Shown one piece after another: positions 29,019-39,273 of a stretch of DNA of 64,000 nucleotides (its first letter is position 1; every line of letters starts with the position of its first letter). The notes under the pieces were generated by a model, which saw nothing but the letters and a program-made list of their open reading frames with translations, did not search any database and was not told the DNA's origin. The stretch comes from JBOEGW01 sp050633625 (lineage in GTDB: Bacteria; Pseudomonadota; Alphaproteobacteria; Rhodobacterales; Rhodobacteraceae): contig JBOEGW010000011.1 of NCBI GenBank assembly GCA_050633625.1, positions 434,001-498,000 of the forward strand, written 5' to 3'. A program made the position numbers and the translations under genes.

Positions 29019-29358
29019 CTGTGCGCCTTTTGAGTTCTCGAAAGAGGATGCCAGCATTGGCGGGAACTTACCAGAAAGGACGCGAAATCAGTTTTTCTAA
29101 CGTCCTGGCACAAAGTTTCTGAACCCGCAAAACGCGGCGAAAAATCAACATATAGTGGTGACTTGACCAAAGGTGACTAAACTAAAGGTTAGGAAAGTGA
29201 TATTTTTTGCACGAAATATGCTCGTAGGGGCTGCATTTTGTGTTTTTCGTGCTAAAAGCGACTAGAAATGCATATTTAAGTTTTGTATAGAGAACCAGAG
29301 CAACAGAAGCACGGCACATAAAAAACAAGTCGTGATATTGAGGTAGGCGGTAAAAACC
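29019..29358. other. divergent intergenic region, KAS III operon / adhesin
   Basis: AT-rich by local standards, with no gene. It must carry promoters for both directions. An inverted repeat GCACGAAA...TTTCGTGC spans 29209-29252. An adhesin RBS (TGAGGTAGGCGG) lies at the right end. Confidence 0.55.
29209..29252. promoter_or_regulatory. 8-bp inverted repeat in the divergent promoter region
   Basis: GCACGAAA (29209-29216) and TTTCGTGC (29245-29252), 28 bases apart. May be two half-sites of a regulator acting on the operon and the adhesin gene. Confidence 0.35.
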
Positions 29359-32300
29359 ATGAGCGCGATCCAATTTGTGGTCCGCGGGGCTGCAGGCAAT
29401 CTGCAGCACGGCGCGGTAATTGATTCAGACATTGACGGAACCCTAAGTGCAGGGCCGGGGAGCGCTGTGTCGCTGAACATCCGGCGCGCTGATGTGCGTG
29501 ATTACGTACGCGCCGGGACGGACCTTGAGATTTACCTCTCAGATGGGCGGCGGCTTGTTCTTGAAGATTATTTTGACCAAGCGGGTATGCCAAACGGCCA
29601 GCTCTTCCTCAGCGAAGGCGGCGTGCTCATGGAAGTGTCAGTTTCGCCAGATGGGCAAGTTGACTACCAAGAAGCAACGGCTTGGGGCAAATGGAGCGAA
29701 CTGGACTCGCTGACTTTCCCGGACGATCCGATTGTTGCTGTTGAAGCTTACACGGACGGAGAAGAAGTCGCGCAAGGGATTGGTCTTGGGCTTGCGCCTT
29801 TGGCGGGCCTTGGTGCCAACGCACTTCCCGCGGCGGCCGGGCTTGCGGGCTTGGCGGGCCTTGGTGCGCTCTTGGGTGGCACCGATGGCAATGGCGACAA
29901 TTTTGATGGCAACCAAGACAATTACATTGCGCCGACAGTCAACGAAGCAGGCGACACCAACACATATAATGGTGCCAGCGATCTCACGCTGGATGTCACC
30001 GGGACAGCTGATCCGGGTAGCGAAATTGTTGTGCAAGCCGGAGACAAAATCCAAACAACGACCGCTGATGAGGAAGGCAATTGGGCCGTCAATTTTGATG
30101 GCGAAGATTTCCCGGAAGACGGTGAGCACATTGTTCGGGTTAAGGTGACTGAGCCGGGCGGCGCAGAGCACATGTTGGACGGCCCAGCCGTGAATGCGGA
30201 CACCGTTGCCCCGGATGTTGAAATCACCGGGTTTGTTGGCATTGAAGACGATGGTGTTGTGAACGCCGAAGAATATGACGCAGGCTTCCAACTTGAAGGC
30301 ACTGGGGAAGCAGGCGCGACGTTGACTGTCGACATTGATGGCGTTGTGCGCACAACGACCATTGGCGAAGATGGTACATGGTCGGTCACTTATAATGCGG
30401 GTGATCTGCCCAATGGCGAATACACAACGGGCATTTCGGTCACGGCGACAGACAGTTACGACAACTCGAACACGATTTCCGGCACGCTCAACATGGACAC
30501 CGTTGCGCCAAGCATCGAGTTTGGTCCTGCTGAAGTAGCGGGCGATGGTGTGGTAAACGCCTCCGAAGCGAACTCAAAAGTTGAAGTAACAGGCTTGGCT
30601 GAACCTGGCTCGATGGTTGTGGTGTCGATGGAAGGCTATAGCTTTGAAACCGTCGCAACGTCGCAAGGCACATGGACTGCACAGTTTCCTGCGGATGCGT
30701 TCGCCAATGGTACATATGACGCAACATTGACGGCCGTTGCTACTGATGCGGCGGGCAACTCAACAACGACAACCTCCACGATTCATGTCGATACGGAAAA
30801 CACCGCGACGATCAATCCGGGCTACGCCGGGGATGAGACAATCAATAAAGATGAAGCCGATAGCGGCGTTGTCTTTAGCGGATCGGGCGAGCCGGGTGCG
30901 GCGTATATTGTTGAGTTTGAAGGTGCGACCCATACCGGAACCGTTGCTGAAAACGGCACATGGACTGTGACATTTGCACCGGGCGAAATCCCCTCTGGCG
31001 AATACACCTCCACATTGACACTGACAGCAACAGACAGCGCGGGCAACGTATCGGTCGTTACCGAAGACGTGACAGTCGACACAGTCACCTCGATTACGGC
31101 AGATGTTCCGGCGATGGGATCGGGCGATCCGTTCATCAACCATGATGAAATGTCTGCGGGTGTCGAACTTTCCGGCACCGCACAGCCGGGCGCACAGGTC
31201 CAAATCAAGATCGGCCAAACCGCTGTAGACGTGCAAGCTGGCGCGAACGGGGCTTGGGTTGCGACCTTCCCGGTTGGCTCGATTGCGCCGGGAGAATACG
31301 AGGCGACTGTGACCTCAACGGCGCAAGATGCGGCTGGCAACACAGCGACCACGACGGACACGATCAAGATTGACACTCTGGTGACGGATTTTGCCTTCAC
31401 CGGCCAACCCGCAAGTCCAGACGGGGTTCTGTCGGCGTCCGATATTTCGCAGGGTCTCACGATCACGGGCACTGTGGAGCAAGGTTCTAGTGTTTCGGTC
31501 ACGATCGCAGGCGTCACCCGCCCGGCCAGCTTGAACGCAAATGGCACATGGGACGTGACCTTTGAGCCGGGCGTGTTCCAGCCGGGCGAATACCAGACAA
31601 CACTGACAGTGACGGCAACGGACCTCGCAAAAAACACATCTTCTCTCACCGAGATGATCGAAGTGGACACTGTCGCGGGTCAGTTGGCGCTTTCAACGGC
31701 TGCGATTGAAATTGATGACATCATCAACAATGCGGAACGTCTCGACGATGGCGTGACCATTGAAGGCACAGCAACGCCGGGTATGCTGGTGACCGTGAAC
31801 CTTGGCGGTGCAACAGGCTATGTCGTGTCTAGTGCGCAAGGCACGTGGAGCTATGATTTTGCCCCAGGGGAAGTTCCTCCCGGTACGTACATGGCGGATA
31901 TCTCGGCTTCGATCACTGACCAATACGGCAACACCAAAGAGGTGACGGATACGGTCAAAGTGGATACGGAAGTTGAGAACTTCACGATCAAGCATAACAT
32001 CGAAGGCGATGACGTCATTTCTGGCGCTGAAGCCGCGAATGGCGTGCGTCTTGAAGGGACTGTGGAAGCAGGCTCAGAAGTGACAGTGACCTTTGGCAGC
32101 GAAGTTCAAACTGTCATGGCGAACGGAAGCGGCGTTTGGAAAGCGGATTTCAGCGCGGCACAAATTCCAGCTGGTGAAGTCGATGACCTCCCAATCACAG
32201 TCATGGCAAAAGACCCAGCCGGCAACAAAGCGACGATCACGCATGAAGTGGATGTCGACACGGTTGTCAGCACGTTGAACCATGACGGGCCAGTTTCGGG

Positions 32301-33138
32301 TGATGGCTACATCAACGCGGCAGAAGCTGCGGCCGGTGTCGAATTGTCCGGGCAGGTTGAAGTTGGATCAGAAGTCTGGGTGACACTCGCGGGCGAGCGC
32401 GTTCAGGCAGATGTATCCGGTCGCGGAAGCTGGACTGTCACGTTCAACTCTGGCCAGATTGGCACAGGCGAGCATGACCTCAACGTCCTGATCGAAGCGG
32501 AAGACGCCGCAGGCAACACAGCAACTTTGACCGATCAAGTCACATTGGACACGGTTGCACCAGATGAAGCCTATATCACCTCCTATACTCGGTCGAACGG
32601 CACCCTTCGCGGCTTCTCGGTCGAAGTTGGCGATGCGGCAGCACAGCTGACCACGGTGGACGCATCTGGCGCTGAGGGCGATATCGCTCATTCGCAACAA
32701 GCAGGTTGGTTCTCAAGCGATGAAGTTGACTTCCGCATGAACGAAGCCGTTGCGGACGGGGATCATCTCGTCGTCACCAAATCTGATGATGCGGGCAACA
32801 CCAACTCGACGCTCTTTGCGATGGAAGGCACGACCGATCAGCTCGTGCTGGACGGGATCGTGGGAACGGACCTCAATTTCGAGGCCATTGACTTGCGGTT
32901 TGCCGAAGACACAGTGCTTGAGATCAACGCTCAGACGCTTGAAGACCTGTCGGTCAACTCGAACGCGCTCACAATTCACGGGAGCGCCGATGATTCGGTT
33001 CATATCGACACATCCGATGGCTCCACGCTGGTCAAAACAACCAATAAGGTCACGATCGAAAATGAAACCTACGACGTCTACACGCTGGGCGACGAAGGCG
33101 GCACATTGATCATTGACGACGAAATTCAGATCGTTTGA
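29359..33138 (+). CDS. BapA-like Ig-repeat adhesin exported by type I secretion
   Basis: 1,259-residue acidic surface protein. The N-terminus (FVVRGAAGNLQHG, DGRRLVLEDYF) matches the BapA prefix domain, followed by a Gly/Ala-rich hydrophobic linker (about 143-172). Then come nine Ig-like repeats of 95-100 residues, each with an EGTGEAGA/SGTAQPGA-type turn, GTW or GSW, and a closing DTV/DTE strand. The last 190 residues end TLGDEGGTLIIDDEIQIV, the aliphatic-acidic tail of type I substrates. There is no Sec signal and no Cys. Probable role: biofilm and cell-cell or surface attachment. Export genes follow directly. Confidence 0.85.
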   Translation: MSAIQFVVRGAAGNLQHGAVIDSDIDGTLSAGPGSAVSLNIRRADVRDYVRAGTDLEIYLSDGRRLVLEDYFDQAGMPNGQLFLSEGGVLMEVSVSPDGQVDYQEATAWGKWSELDSLTFPDDPIVAVEAYTDGEEVAQGIGLGLAPLAGLGANALPAAAGLAGLAGLGALLGGTDGNGDNFDGNQDNYIAPTVNEAGDTNTYNGASDLTLDVTGTADPGSEIVVQAGDKIQTTTADEEGNWAVNFDGEDFPEDGEHIVRVKVTEPGGAEHMLDGPAVNADTVAPDVEITGFVGIEDDGVVNAEEYDAGFQLEGTGEAGATLTVDIDGVVRTTTIGEDGTWSVTYNAGDLPNGEYTTGISVTATDSYDNSNTISGTLNMDTVAPSIEFGPAEVAGDGVVNASEANSKVEVTGLAEPGSMVVVSMEGYSFETVATSQGTWTAQFPADAFANGTYDATLTAVATDAAGNSTTTTSTIHVDTENTATINPGYAGDETINKDEADSGVVFSGSGEPGAAYIVEFEGATHTGTVAENGTWTVTFAPGEIPSGEYTSTLTLTATDSAGNVSVVTEDVTVDTVTSITADVPAMGSGDPFINHDEMSAGVELSGTAQPGAQVQIKIGQTAVDVQAGANGAWVATFPVGSIAPGEYEATVTSTAQDAAGNTATTTDTIKIDTLVTDFAFTGQPASPDGVLSASDISQGLTITGTVEQGSSVSVTIAGVTRPASLNANGTWDVTFEPGVFQPGEYQTTLTVTATDLAKNTSSLTEMIEVDTVAGQLALSTAAIEIDDIINNAERLDDGVTIEGTATPGMLVTVNLGGATGYVVSSAQGTWSYDFAPGEVPPGTYMADISASITDQYGNTKEVTDTVKVDTEVENFTIKHNIEGDDVISGAEAANGVRLEGTVEAGSEVTVTFGSEVQTVMANGSGVWKADFSAAQIPAGEVDDLPITVMAKDPAGNKATITHEVDVDTVVSTLNHDGPVSGDGYINAAEAAAGVELSGQVEVGSEVWVTLAGERVQADVSGRGSWTVTFNSGQIGTGEHDLNVLIEAEDAAGNTATLTDQVTLDTVAPDEAYITSYTRSNGTLRGFSVEVGDAAAQLTTVDASGAEGDIAHSQQAGWFSSDEVDFRMNEAVADGDHLVVTKSDDAGNTNSTLFAMEGTTDQLVLDGIVGTDLNFEAIDLRFAEDTVLEINAQTLEDLSVNSNALTIHGSADDSVHIDTSDGSTLVKTTNKVTIENETYDVYTLGDEGGTLIIDDEIQIV

Positions 33139-33216
33139 CCCAATAAAAATAAGGCCCAGCTGTGCCGACAAATGAGTATGGCGGGCCAACTACTCCTTCA
33201 TTGAAAGGGAGAGCAG

Positions 33217-34560
33217 GTGGTACTGGGGCAGTTAATCAGGCGTAGTGTATGCGCTGCGGCCATTTTGGTCGGTGTAAGTGGGTGCATGTCGCCCGAAGGG
33301 TTCTCATTTGGACCCAAAAAAGCGGCAGGCACCGCAGATGTAACCCGAACAGCAAGTCAGGGTGCATTTGCTCAAGCGCAGGGTGAGCGCAAAGAGAAAC
33401 ACAGATCCGAAATCATCGATGCGCTGATCGCGCGCCGCAGCGTCTTGACGCCGGGCAGTAGCTACGCGCAAGTGGCGAGCGGCGTTTTGGATGCCTCAAC
33501 GCGCACAGCGGAAGCCGAGTTGCGCCAAGCGCGGCTGCGGTCCCGCGCGACCGACAAGAACTGGCTCCCTCGGATTGGTCCGAACGTCAGCTTGACCTCA
33601 CTTTCCTCCTTTGTCGCCTCTATCCTGATCGATCAGGTTTTGTTCGATAATGGCCGCAAAAGCGCCGAACGCGACTTTGCAAGAGCCGATGTTGAAGCGG
33701 CTGCCGTGAGCCTATCGCAAGATCAGAATGAACGGGTCTATACGGCATTGGACCTTTACTTGACCGCTGAAGAATCGCGCGAAAAGGCGGCGGCGACACA
33801 ACAGTCCCTCCAAGAAATGCGTGAGCTGCAAAGGATCATGAAAGCGCGCGTTTCTGGCGGCATTTCCGACAGCTCTGAGCTTCACGTTATCAATGCAAAG
33901 GTCGCGGAACTGGAAGCCGCGCAAGAAACGTCGCTCCAAAACGCAAAGACAGCGCTCGCGGAATTGAGTGCGATGTCAACGCGCCCTGTTGATGGCATTC
34001 GCGGTTTGGCAAACGTCAAGCAAGCCAAAGCAAGCGCAACGCCGCTGTCCGTTCTGTTGGCACAGGCTGAAATGGAACGCGACTTGGCACAAGCCACCAT
34101 TGCCCGTGCAGGGCTTTTGCCGGGTGTATCTGCCGGGGCGGTTTTGGGCCGAGGTGGCGCAACGGCCCCTGATATCCGCCTGACGTCTGACAGCGGCTTT
34201 GGCTTTGGGACGCCCGATAGCATGCGCGCTGTTGAAGCCTCTAAGGAAGCAGCGGGTCGTCGCGTCAATGAAGTGAAAGAAGACGCGAACCGCAAGATTG
34301 CGGCGTTGTCCCAGAGCCGCGAAGCCCATGCCGCGCGCGCCAAACAAACAGAAAGCCTCGCCGCCCAAGCGCGTGGGAATTTTGATCTGTTCCACAAACA
34401 GTTCAAGGCGGGTACGCGCACCGTGATTGAGGTTGCGGGGATCGTCGAAACGCAGGTGCGCCTCGAAGAAGACCGGATTTCCGCGAAGTATCAAGCGGCG
34501 CGCACTGAGCTAGAAATCGCACAGGAAATCGGTGTGTTGGCGGATGGTGGCGCGATATGA
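33217..34560 (+). CDS. TolC-family outer membrane channel, lipoprotein type
   Basis: Outer-membrane duct of the type I exporter. 447 residues with a lipoprotein signal ending VSGC (Cys23), then long amphipathic helices rich in Ala, Glu and Arg, and the repeated TolC pattern (AEAELRQARLRSRA, VRLEEDRISAKYQAARTELE). GTG start at 33217 with AAAGGGAG ten bases upstream. The stop overlaps the ABC gene by ATGA. Confidence 0.85.
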   Translation: MVLGQLIRRSVCAAAILVGVSGCMSPEGFSFGPKKAAGTADVTRTASQGAFAQAQGERKEKHRSEIIDALIARRSVLTPGSSYAQVASGVLDASTRTAEAELRQARLRSRATDKNWLPRIGPNVSLTSLSSFVASILIDQVLFDNGRKSAERDFARADVEAAAVSLSQDQNERVYTALDLYLTAEESREKAAATQQSLQEMRELQRIMKARVSGGISDSSELHVINAKVAELEAAQETSLQNAKTALAELSAMSTRPVDGIRGLANVKQAKASATPLSVLLAQAEMERDLAQATIARAGLLPGVSAGAVLGRGGATAPDIRLTSDSGFGFGTPDSMRAVEASKEAAGRRVNEVKEDANRKIAALSQSREAHAARAKQTESLAAQARGNFDLFHKQFKAGTRTVIEVAGIVETQVRLEEDRISAKYQAARTELEIAQEIGVLADGGAI

Positions 34561-36899
34561 GCAAGCCAAGCGCGTTTCCGACGCAAATTACCGGCGCAGC
34601 GGTTCAAGGGACGATACGTCCCAACGCGAACAAGAACCCCGGCCCTGATCCCAAGCCGACCAAAAAAATCATCCGCGCCAAGATGCCAGAGCGCAAGACT
34701 GCAAACGCAAAACCTGTGCGCGGTGCAGAGACAACGCGCCTAATGCGCCGGGCGGAAATGCTCGCAACCTATTCCAGCGTCCTAGGGGGGGACGCTATCG
34801 CACGCGACATTCATGATGCGATGGTGGAGCTTAAGGGCGAAAGCGCTGAGGTGAGTGCCGATGTCTTGATCGCGGGGCTTAAATCCGCTGGTCTCACGGC
34901 AGAAGCGATCAAAACACGCGAACCAAAGGCCGACATTTGGCCCGCAATTGCAATGATGATCAACGGTCAAGCGGTGCTTGTCCTCAAACAAACCGCCGAT
35001 ACGCTCGTGCTTTACGAAGCCGGAGCGAACGGGGGCAATTCTGAAGTTCCGATTGAGGATTTCGCGCCCTATTTCGCCGGTCTGCTCATCCGCGCCGACA
35101 CAACGCTCGCCAAACTTGATGAACGCCACACAGTTGCCGGTAAAGCGCCGCACTGGTTCTGGGGTGAAATCACAAAATACAAACGCCAATTTGGCGATGT
35201 CGCCCTCGGCTCCTTTGTGGCGAATATGCTTGCGGTGTCGGTGGCGCTGTTCTCTTTGCAGGTCTATGACCGGGTGATCCCACATCAATCAACAGCGACC
35301 CTTTGGATGCTTGCCATTGGGGCCTTGGCGGCGATCCTGCTGGAAGCATTGATCAAGACCGCACGCGCGCGATTGATGGATGGCGCAGGCAAAACGATTG
35401 AGCTTAACGTGCAGCGGCTCTTGATGCGCAAAGTGCTGGGGATGCGCTCAGATAAACGTCCAACGTCTCCCTCTGAACTGTTCTCAGCGATGCGCGAATT
35501 CTCCTCGGTGAGAGAGTTTTTCACCGCCTCTTCAGTCGGGGCGCTCACGGATATTCCGTTCATTTTCCTGTTCCTCTTCCTCGTTGGATCCATCGCCGGG
35601 AATGTGGTTTGGGTGCTTATCGCGGGCGGCATCATTATGGTGTTGCCAGGATATTTTCTGCAAAAACGCATGGTCGAACTCAGTCGCCAAACCCAGGGTG
35701 CCTCTGCCAAGACATCGCGGCTTTTGCACGAGGCAGTTTTTGAACACGACACCATCAAATCCGCCCGCGGCGAAGACCGTTTCATGCGGGTTTGGGGCGA
35801 ACTAACCATGCTCTCGGCGCTTAAGTCCTCTGAGCAACGCCGCATGGCATCGGTGCTTACTTTCTGGGCGCAAGCCGTGCAGCAAGTGACCTATGTTTCT
35901 GCTGTTATCGTAGGGACTTACCTCGTGTTCGCAGGTGATTTCACAGTTGGCACAATTATCGCGGTTGGCATTTTGTCGGGTCGTACATTGGCACCGCTTA
36001 CACAGCTGACGGGCACAATGGCCCGGTGGTCCAACGTCAAGAACGCACTCGACGGGCTGGAAGCAATTGCGCATTCGGAACAAGACGACAGTGAGCACCG
36101 GACCTTGTTGCGACGAGACCGGTTGAACGGCGCTTTCGAACTTCGCAACGTGACCTTCGCTTATGATGAGGACTCCGCCAAAATCGACGTGCAAGGCATG
36201 CGAACAAAACCCGGCCAACGTATTGCTGTTTTGGGTGCGAACGGGTCTGGGAAATCCACGTTTCTCAAGCTGCTTTCCGGGCTGTACGCGCCCAATGAGG
36301 GCAGAGTCATGATTGATGACGTAGACATCGGCCAGATCGCTCCGCGTGATTTACGCCGCAACATCGGCTACCTTGGTCAAGAGGTGCGCCTGTTCGCAGG
36401 CACCCTGCGCGAAAACCTCAACCTAACCCTGCTAGAGCGCGATGATGACCGCCTGCTTGAGGCATTGGACTTCGCCGGAATTGGCGAATTTGTGCGCAGT
36501 CACGCGAAGGGTCTGGATTTGGACATTCGTGACGCCGGTGAGGGGCTTTCGACGGGACAACGTCAATCCATCGGTTGGGCGCGCATCTGGCTGCAAGACC
36601 CTTCTGTTGTCCTTCTTGATGAACCAACAGCAGCGCTCGACACAACGCTCGAAGCGCAGCTCGTCGCGAAATTGGACACATGGCTTGACGGGCGGACGGC
36701 ATTGATCGCAACGCACCGTTTGCCAATTGTTGCGCTCACCGAACGCACGCTGATTTTCCAAAATGGGCGTTTGGCCATTGACGGTCCGCGCGATGAAGTG
36801 CTGGAACATTTGAAAAAATCGCAAGGTAAAACGCCCGCAAAAGCCGCCGAGAAACCAGCACCAAAACCTCAGATCGTTCCCAAGCAGGAGGCGTCCTAA
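34557..36899 (+). CDS. type I secretion ABC transporter, permease/ATPase (LapB-like)
   Basis: Inner-membrane exporter, 780 residues. A Pro/Lys-rich N-terminal extension, then a C39-like domain without the catalytic Cys (about 75-185, a substrate docking domain rather than a protease), six membrane helices (210-490), and a nucleotide-binding domain with GANGSGKST (561), LSTGQRQSIGWA (664) and VVLLDEPTAALD (about 683). The C-terminus is Lys/Pro-rich. It overlaps both neighbours, ATGA before and TAATG after. Confidence 0.9.
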   Translation: MSKPSAFPTQITGAAVQGTIRPNANKNPGPDPKPTKKIIRAKMPERKTANAKPVRGAETTRLMRRAEMLATYSSVLGGDAIARDIHDAMVELKGESAEVSADVLIAGLKSAGLTAEAIKTREPKADIWPAIAMMINGQAVLVLKQTADTLVLYEAGANGGNSEVPIEDFAPYFAGLLIRADTTLAKLDERHTVAGKAPHWFWGEITKYKRQFGDVALGSFVANMLAVSVALFSLQVYDRVIPHQSTATLWMLAIGALAAILLEALIKTARARLMDGAGKTIELNVQRLLMRKVLGMRSDKRPTSPSELFSAMREFSSVREFFTASSVGALTDIPFIFLFLFLVGSIAGNVVWVLIAGGIIMVLPGYFLQKRMVELSRQTQGASAKTSRLLHEAVFEHDTIKSARGEDRFMRVWGELTMLSALKSSEQRRMASVLTFWAQAVQQVTYVSAVIVGTYLVFAGDFTVGTIIAVGILSGRTLAPLTQLTGTMARWSNVKNALDGLEAIAHSEQDDSEHRTLLRRDRLNGAFELRNVTFAYDEDSAKIDVQGMRTKPGQRIAVLGANGSGKSTFLKLLSGLYAPNEGRVMIDDVDIGQIAPRDLRRNIGYLGQEVRLFAGTLRENLNLTLLERDDDRLLEALDFAGIGEFVRSHAKGLDLDIRDAGEGLSTGQRQSIGWARIWLQDPSVVLLDEPTAALDTTLEAQLVAKLDTWLDGRTALIATHRLPIVALTERTLIFQNGRLAIDGPRDEVLEHLKKSQGKTPAKAAEKPAPKPQIVPKQEAS

Positions 36900-38068
36900 T
36901 GGCCACATTGGATGCGCAATTTGAAAGCGATATGCGCGGCCCATCTTTGATCATTTGGGTGTCAGCGGCGGCGGTAATCGTGTTTATCCTCTGGGCGGCA
37001 ATTGCTTGGGTTGACGAAATCGTACGCGCGCCGGGCGCGGTGATTTCCTCCTCGCGCCCGCAAATCATTCAGAACCTAGAAGGCGGTATTCTTGCCGAAT
37101 TGATGGTTAAAGAAGGGGATCGTGTTGAGCCGGGCGATGTGCTCGCGCGCCTCAAGGGAACCGGGTTCCAAACCACCGTGGATGACCTTTCTGATCAGGT
37201 CGCTGGGCTTGAAATCAAACGGTTGCGCCTTGCGGCTGAACTGGAGGGCGCACATGAATTCACGGTGCCCGAAGTGCTCGCGGCGCATATGCCCGGCATT
37301 GTCGCCTCGGAGCGCGCTTTGCTCGCTGCACGCCAATCCGACTATGTAAGCCGCCGTGATGGAGCAAAACGTGTGCTTGATGAAGCCGCGAAAGAAATGC
37401 AGCTGATGGAAAACATGTACCGTCAGGAAATCGTTGCCCTTCTAGAAGTGACCCGCGCGCGCAAAACGCATGGTGATGCGCAGATCAAATACAACGAGAT
37501 TGTAACGCAAACAGAGCTGGCGCGCGCGGAAGAATACTCCGAAACGCTCAAGGAGCTGGCGACCAAGGGTCAAGACCTGAAGATCGCGCGCGACCAAATG
37601 GACCGTACAGTTCTCACAAGTCCGATGCGCGGTATCGTCAACAATCTCGCCGTAACCACAATCGGTGGCGTGATCCGCCCCGGTGAGGAAATCGCGCAGA
37701 TCATTCCGCTGGGTGACGCGATCTTTGTCGAAACCCGTGTGAAGCCCAAGGACATCGCCAATGTGCAGCCGGGCCAAGCTGCCACAGTCAAACTTTCTGC
37801 TTATGATTATACGATTTACGGGTCGTTCAAAGGCATCGTGGAGCTTGTGTCTGCGGATACTTTCAAAGATGAGCGAGTCAAAGATGGTGATCCGCACTAT
37901 CGCGTCACCGTCCGCATGGACCTAAGCCAATTGAATGAACGTCAAGAGGCGCTGGAATTGCGCCCCGGCATGGTCGCGGATGTAGAACTTCACACAGGGT
38001 CCAAAACGATCCTTCATTACCTGATGAAGCCACTCTACAAATCCCGCGAAGCCTTCCGCGAGCCATAA
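36899..38068 (+). CDS. type I secretion periplasmic adaptor (HlyD/LapC family)
   Basis: Membrane-fusion protein linking the ABC exporter to the TolC-like channel. 389 residues: one helix near 14-34, the lipoyl half-motif IIQNLEGGILAELMVKEGD, a coiled-coil hairpin (about 90-215), DRTVLTSPMRGIVNNL and the C-terminal RPGMVADVEL strand common in HlyD. Starts inside the previous gene's stop codon (TAATG). Final gene of the adhesin-secretion operon. Confidence 0.92.
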   Translation: MATLDAQFESDMRGPSLIIWVSAAAVIVFILWAAIAWVDEIVRAPGAVISSSRPQIIQNLEGGILAELMVKEGDRVEPGDVLARLKGTGFQTTVDDLSDQVAGLEIKRLRLAAELEGAHEFTVPEVLAAHMPGIVASERALLAARQSDYVSRRDGAKRVLDEAAKEMQLMENMYRQEIVALLEVTRARKTHGDAQIKYNEIVTQTELARAEEYSETLKELATKGQDLKIARDQMDRTVLTSPMRGIVNNLAVTTIGGVIRPGEEIAQIIPLGDAIFVETRVKPKDIANVQPGQAATVKLSAYDYTIYGSFKGIVELVSADTFKDERVKDGDPHYRVTVRMDLSQLNERQEALELRPGMVADVELHTGSKTILHYLMKPLYKSREAFREP

Positions 38069-38110
38069 AGACACACAGTAAACCGGACGCGATTGGCCTC
38101 CTTTCCTTGT

Positions 38111-38135
38111 TTCAAAAATACCTCCGCCGGAGGCG
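38111..38135 (-). repeat. dispersed short repeat, copy 2 (inverse)
   Basis: On the minus strand CGCCTCCGGCGGAGGTATTTTTGAA. It matches 4885-4912 with a few changes, sharing CCTCCGGCGG and TATTTTTG. It contains CCTCC-GCC-GGAGG and lies between convergent genes, where it could act as a terminator hairpin. Confidence 0.6.
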
Positions 38136-38227
38136 TCTGCCATCCAAGCACAACGCAGCGACAATCGAGGGGACCGAACTGTCAGTCGCGCGACACTGCC
38201 AAACGGTCTTCACACTCGCCAGTTTTG

Positions 38228-39172
38228 TCATGGACGAGGGGCTGCGGCGCGCCGGAGTCGATCGTTGATCGCGCGTCCAAGGCCGGTGTCGGGGATCGGG
38301 GAAACGGCGATTGGCCCGTCTGTTTCATCAAGCTGGTGCAAATATCGAAACAGGTTCGCGGCCGCCTCAACCAAATCGCCCGCTGGCGACAGATTTAGCG
38401 CGCAACTGACATCACCGAAGCCAAGCAGTCGCTCGCCGGGATCCGTCGCAAGGGCATTCAGTCGAAGTACGGCTTTAGGTGCATAATGGCTGGCCAGTTG
38501 GCCCGGAGCATTGATCGCCTCGCGTTGATCGCGCAATTGAAGCGGAGCGCCTAGGGCGGCCTCAATATCCTCCGTACTCAGCCCGCCCGGACGCAGCAAA
38601 GTCGGTTTCGCGTCAAGCCCGATGATCGTGCTTTCAACACCGACATTGCACGGGCCCGCATCAAGCACCGCGTCGATTTTGCCATCAAGTCCGGCAAGCA
38701 CATGCGCCGCCGTTGTGGGGCTGATTTTGCCGGACGGATTGGCAGATGGGGCCGCGAGGGGGCCGCCAAATGCGCGCAACAACGCCTTTGCGCTCTCATG
38801 CGCAGGCACGCGCACCGCCACCGTGGATAATCCGGCGGTGATCAAGCTGGATAGCCCGGTGTTGGCGCGAATTGGCAAGACCATAGTCAGCGGGCCGGGC
38901 CAAAAGGCAGCGGCAAGTGTTGAAGCTTGCTCGTCCAATTCGGCCCATTGAGAAACGGCGCTCACATCGGGCAAATGGATGATGAGCGGGTTAAACGTAG
39001 GGCGTGCTTTGGCTTCAAATATGCGCGCCACGGCTTCGTCATCACAGGCGTCCCCGGCCAAACCATAGACCGTTTCCGTAGGCATCGCGACCAGCCCACC
39101 GGCCCGCAAAAGGCCCGCCGCTTTGCGAAATCCTGTTTCATCAGGCGCAATGATTTCAGTCGTTTTGGCCAT
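38228..39172 (-). CDS. L-threonylcarbamoyladenylate synthase (TsaC/Sua5 family)
   Basis: Makes threonylcarbamoyl-AMP for the t6A37 modification of ANN-decoding tRNAs. 314 residues: N-terminal YrdC domain with MPTETVYGLAGDA, ARPTFNPLIIH, and PLAAPSANPSGKISPT; C-terminal Sua5 domain ending in GLGRAINDRLRRAA, so it is the long form. ATG at 39172 is chosen because the upstream extension to 39391 has poor composition. Convergent with the HlyD gene and divergent from the dehydrogenase. Confidence 0.93.
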   Translation of the reverse strand: MAKTTEIIAPDETGFRKAAGLLRAGGLVAMPTETVYGLAGDACDDEAVARIFEAKARPTFNPLIIHLPDVSAVSQWAELDEQASTLAAAFWPGPLTMVLPIRANTGLSSLITAGLSTVAVRVPAHESAKALLRAFGGPLAAPSANPSGKISPTTAAHVLAGLDGKIDAVLDAGPCNVGVESTIIGLDAKPTLLRPGGLSTEDIEAALGAPLQLRDQREAINAPGQLASHYAPKAVLRLNALATDPGERLLGFGDVSCALNLSPAGDLVEAAANLFRYLHQLDETDGPIAVSPIPDTGLGRAINDRLRRAAAPRP

Positions 39173-39273
39173 GACGCTGCGTTCCACTTTTGCGCTTGCG
39201 GCTCGCAAGCTAGGTTCCCAACAGTGCCTAAAGCGATGCCTCTCGCTTGCCAAGTCACATGAAAGGATGAACG

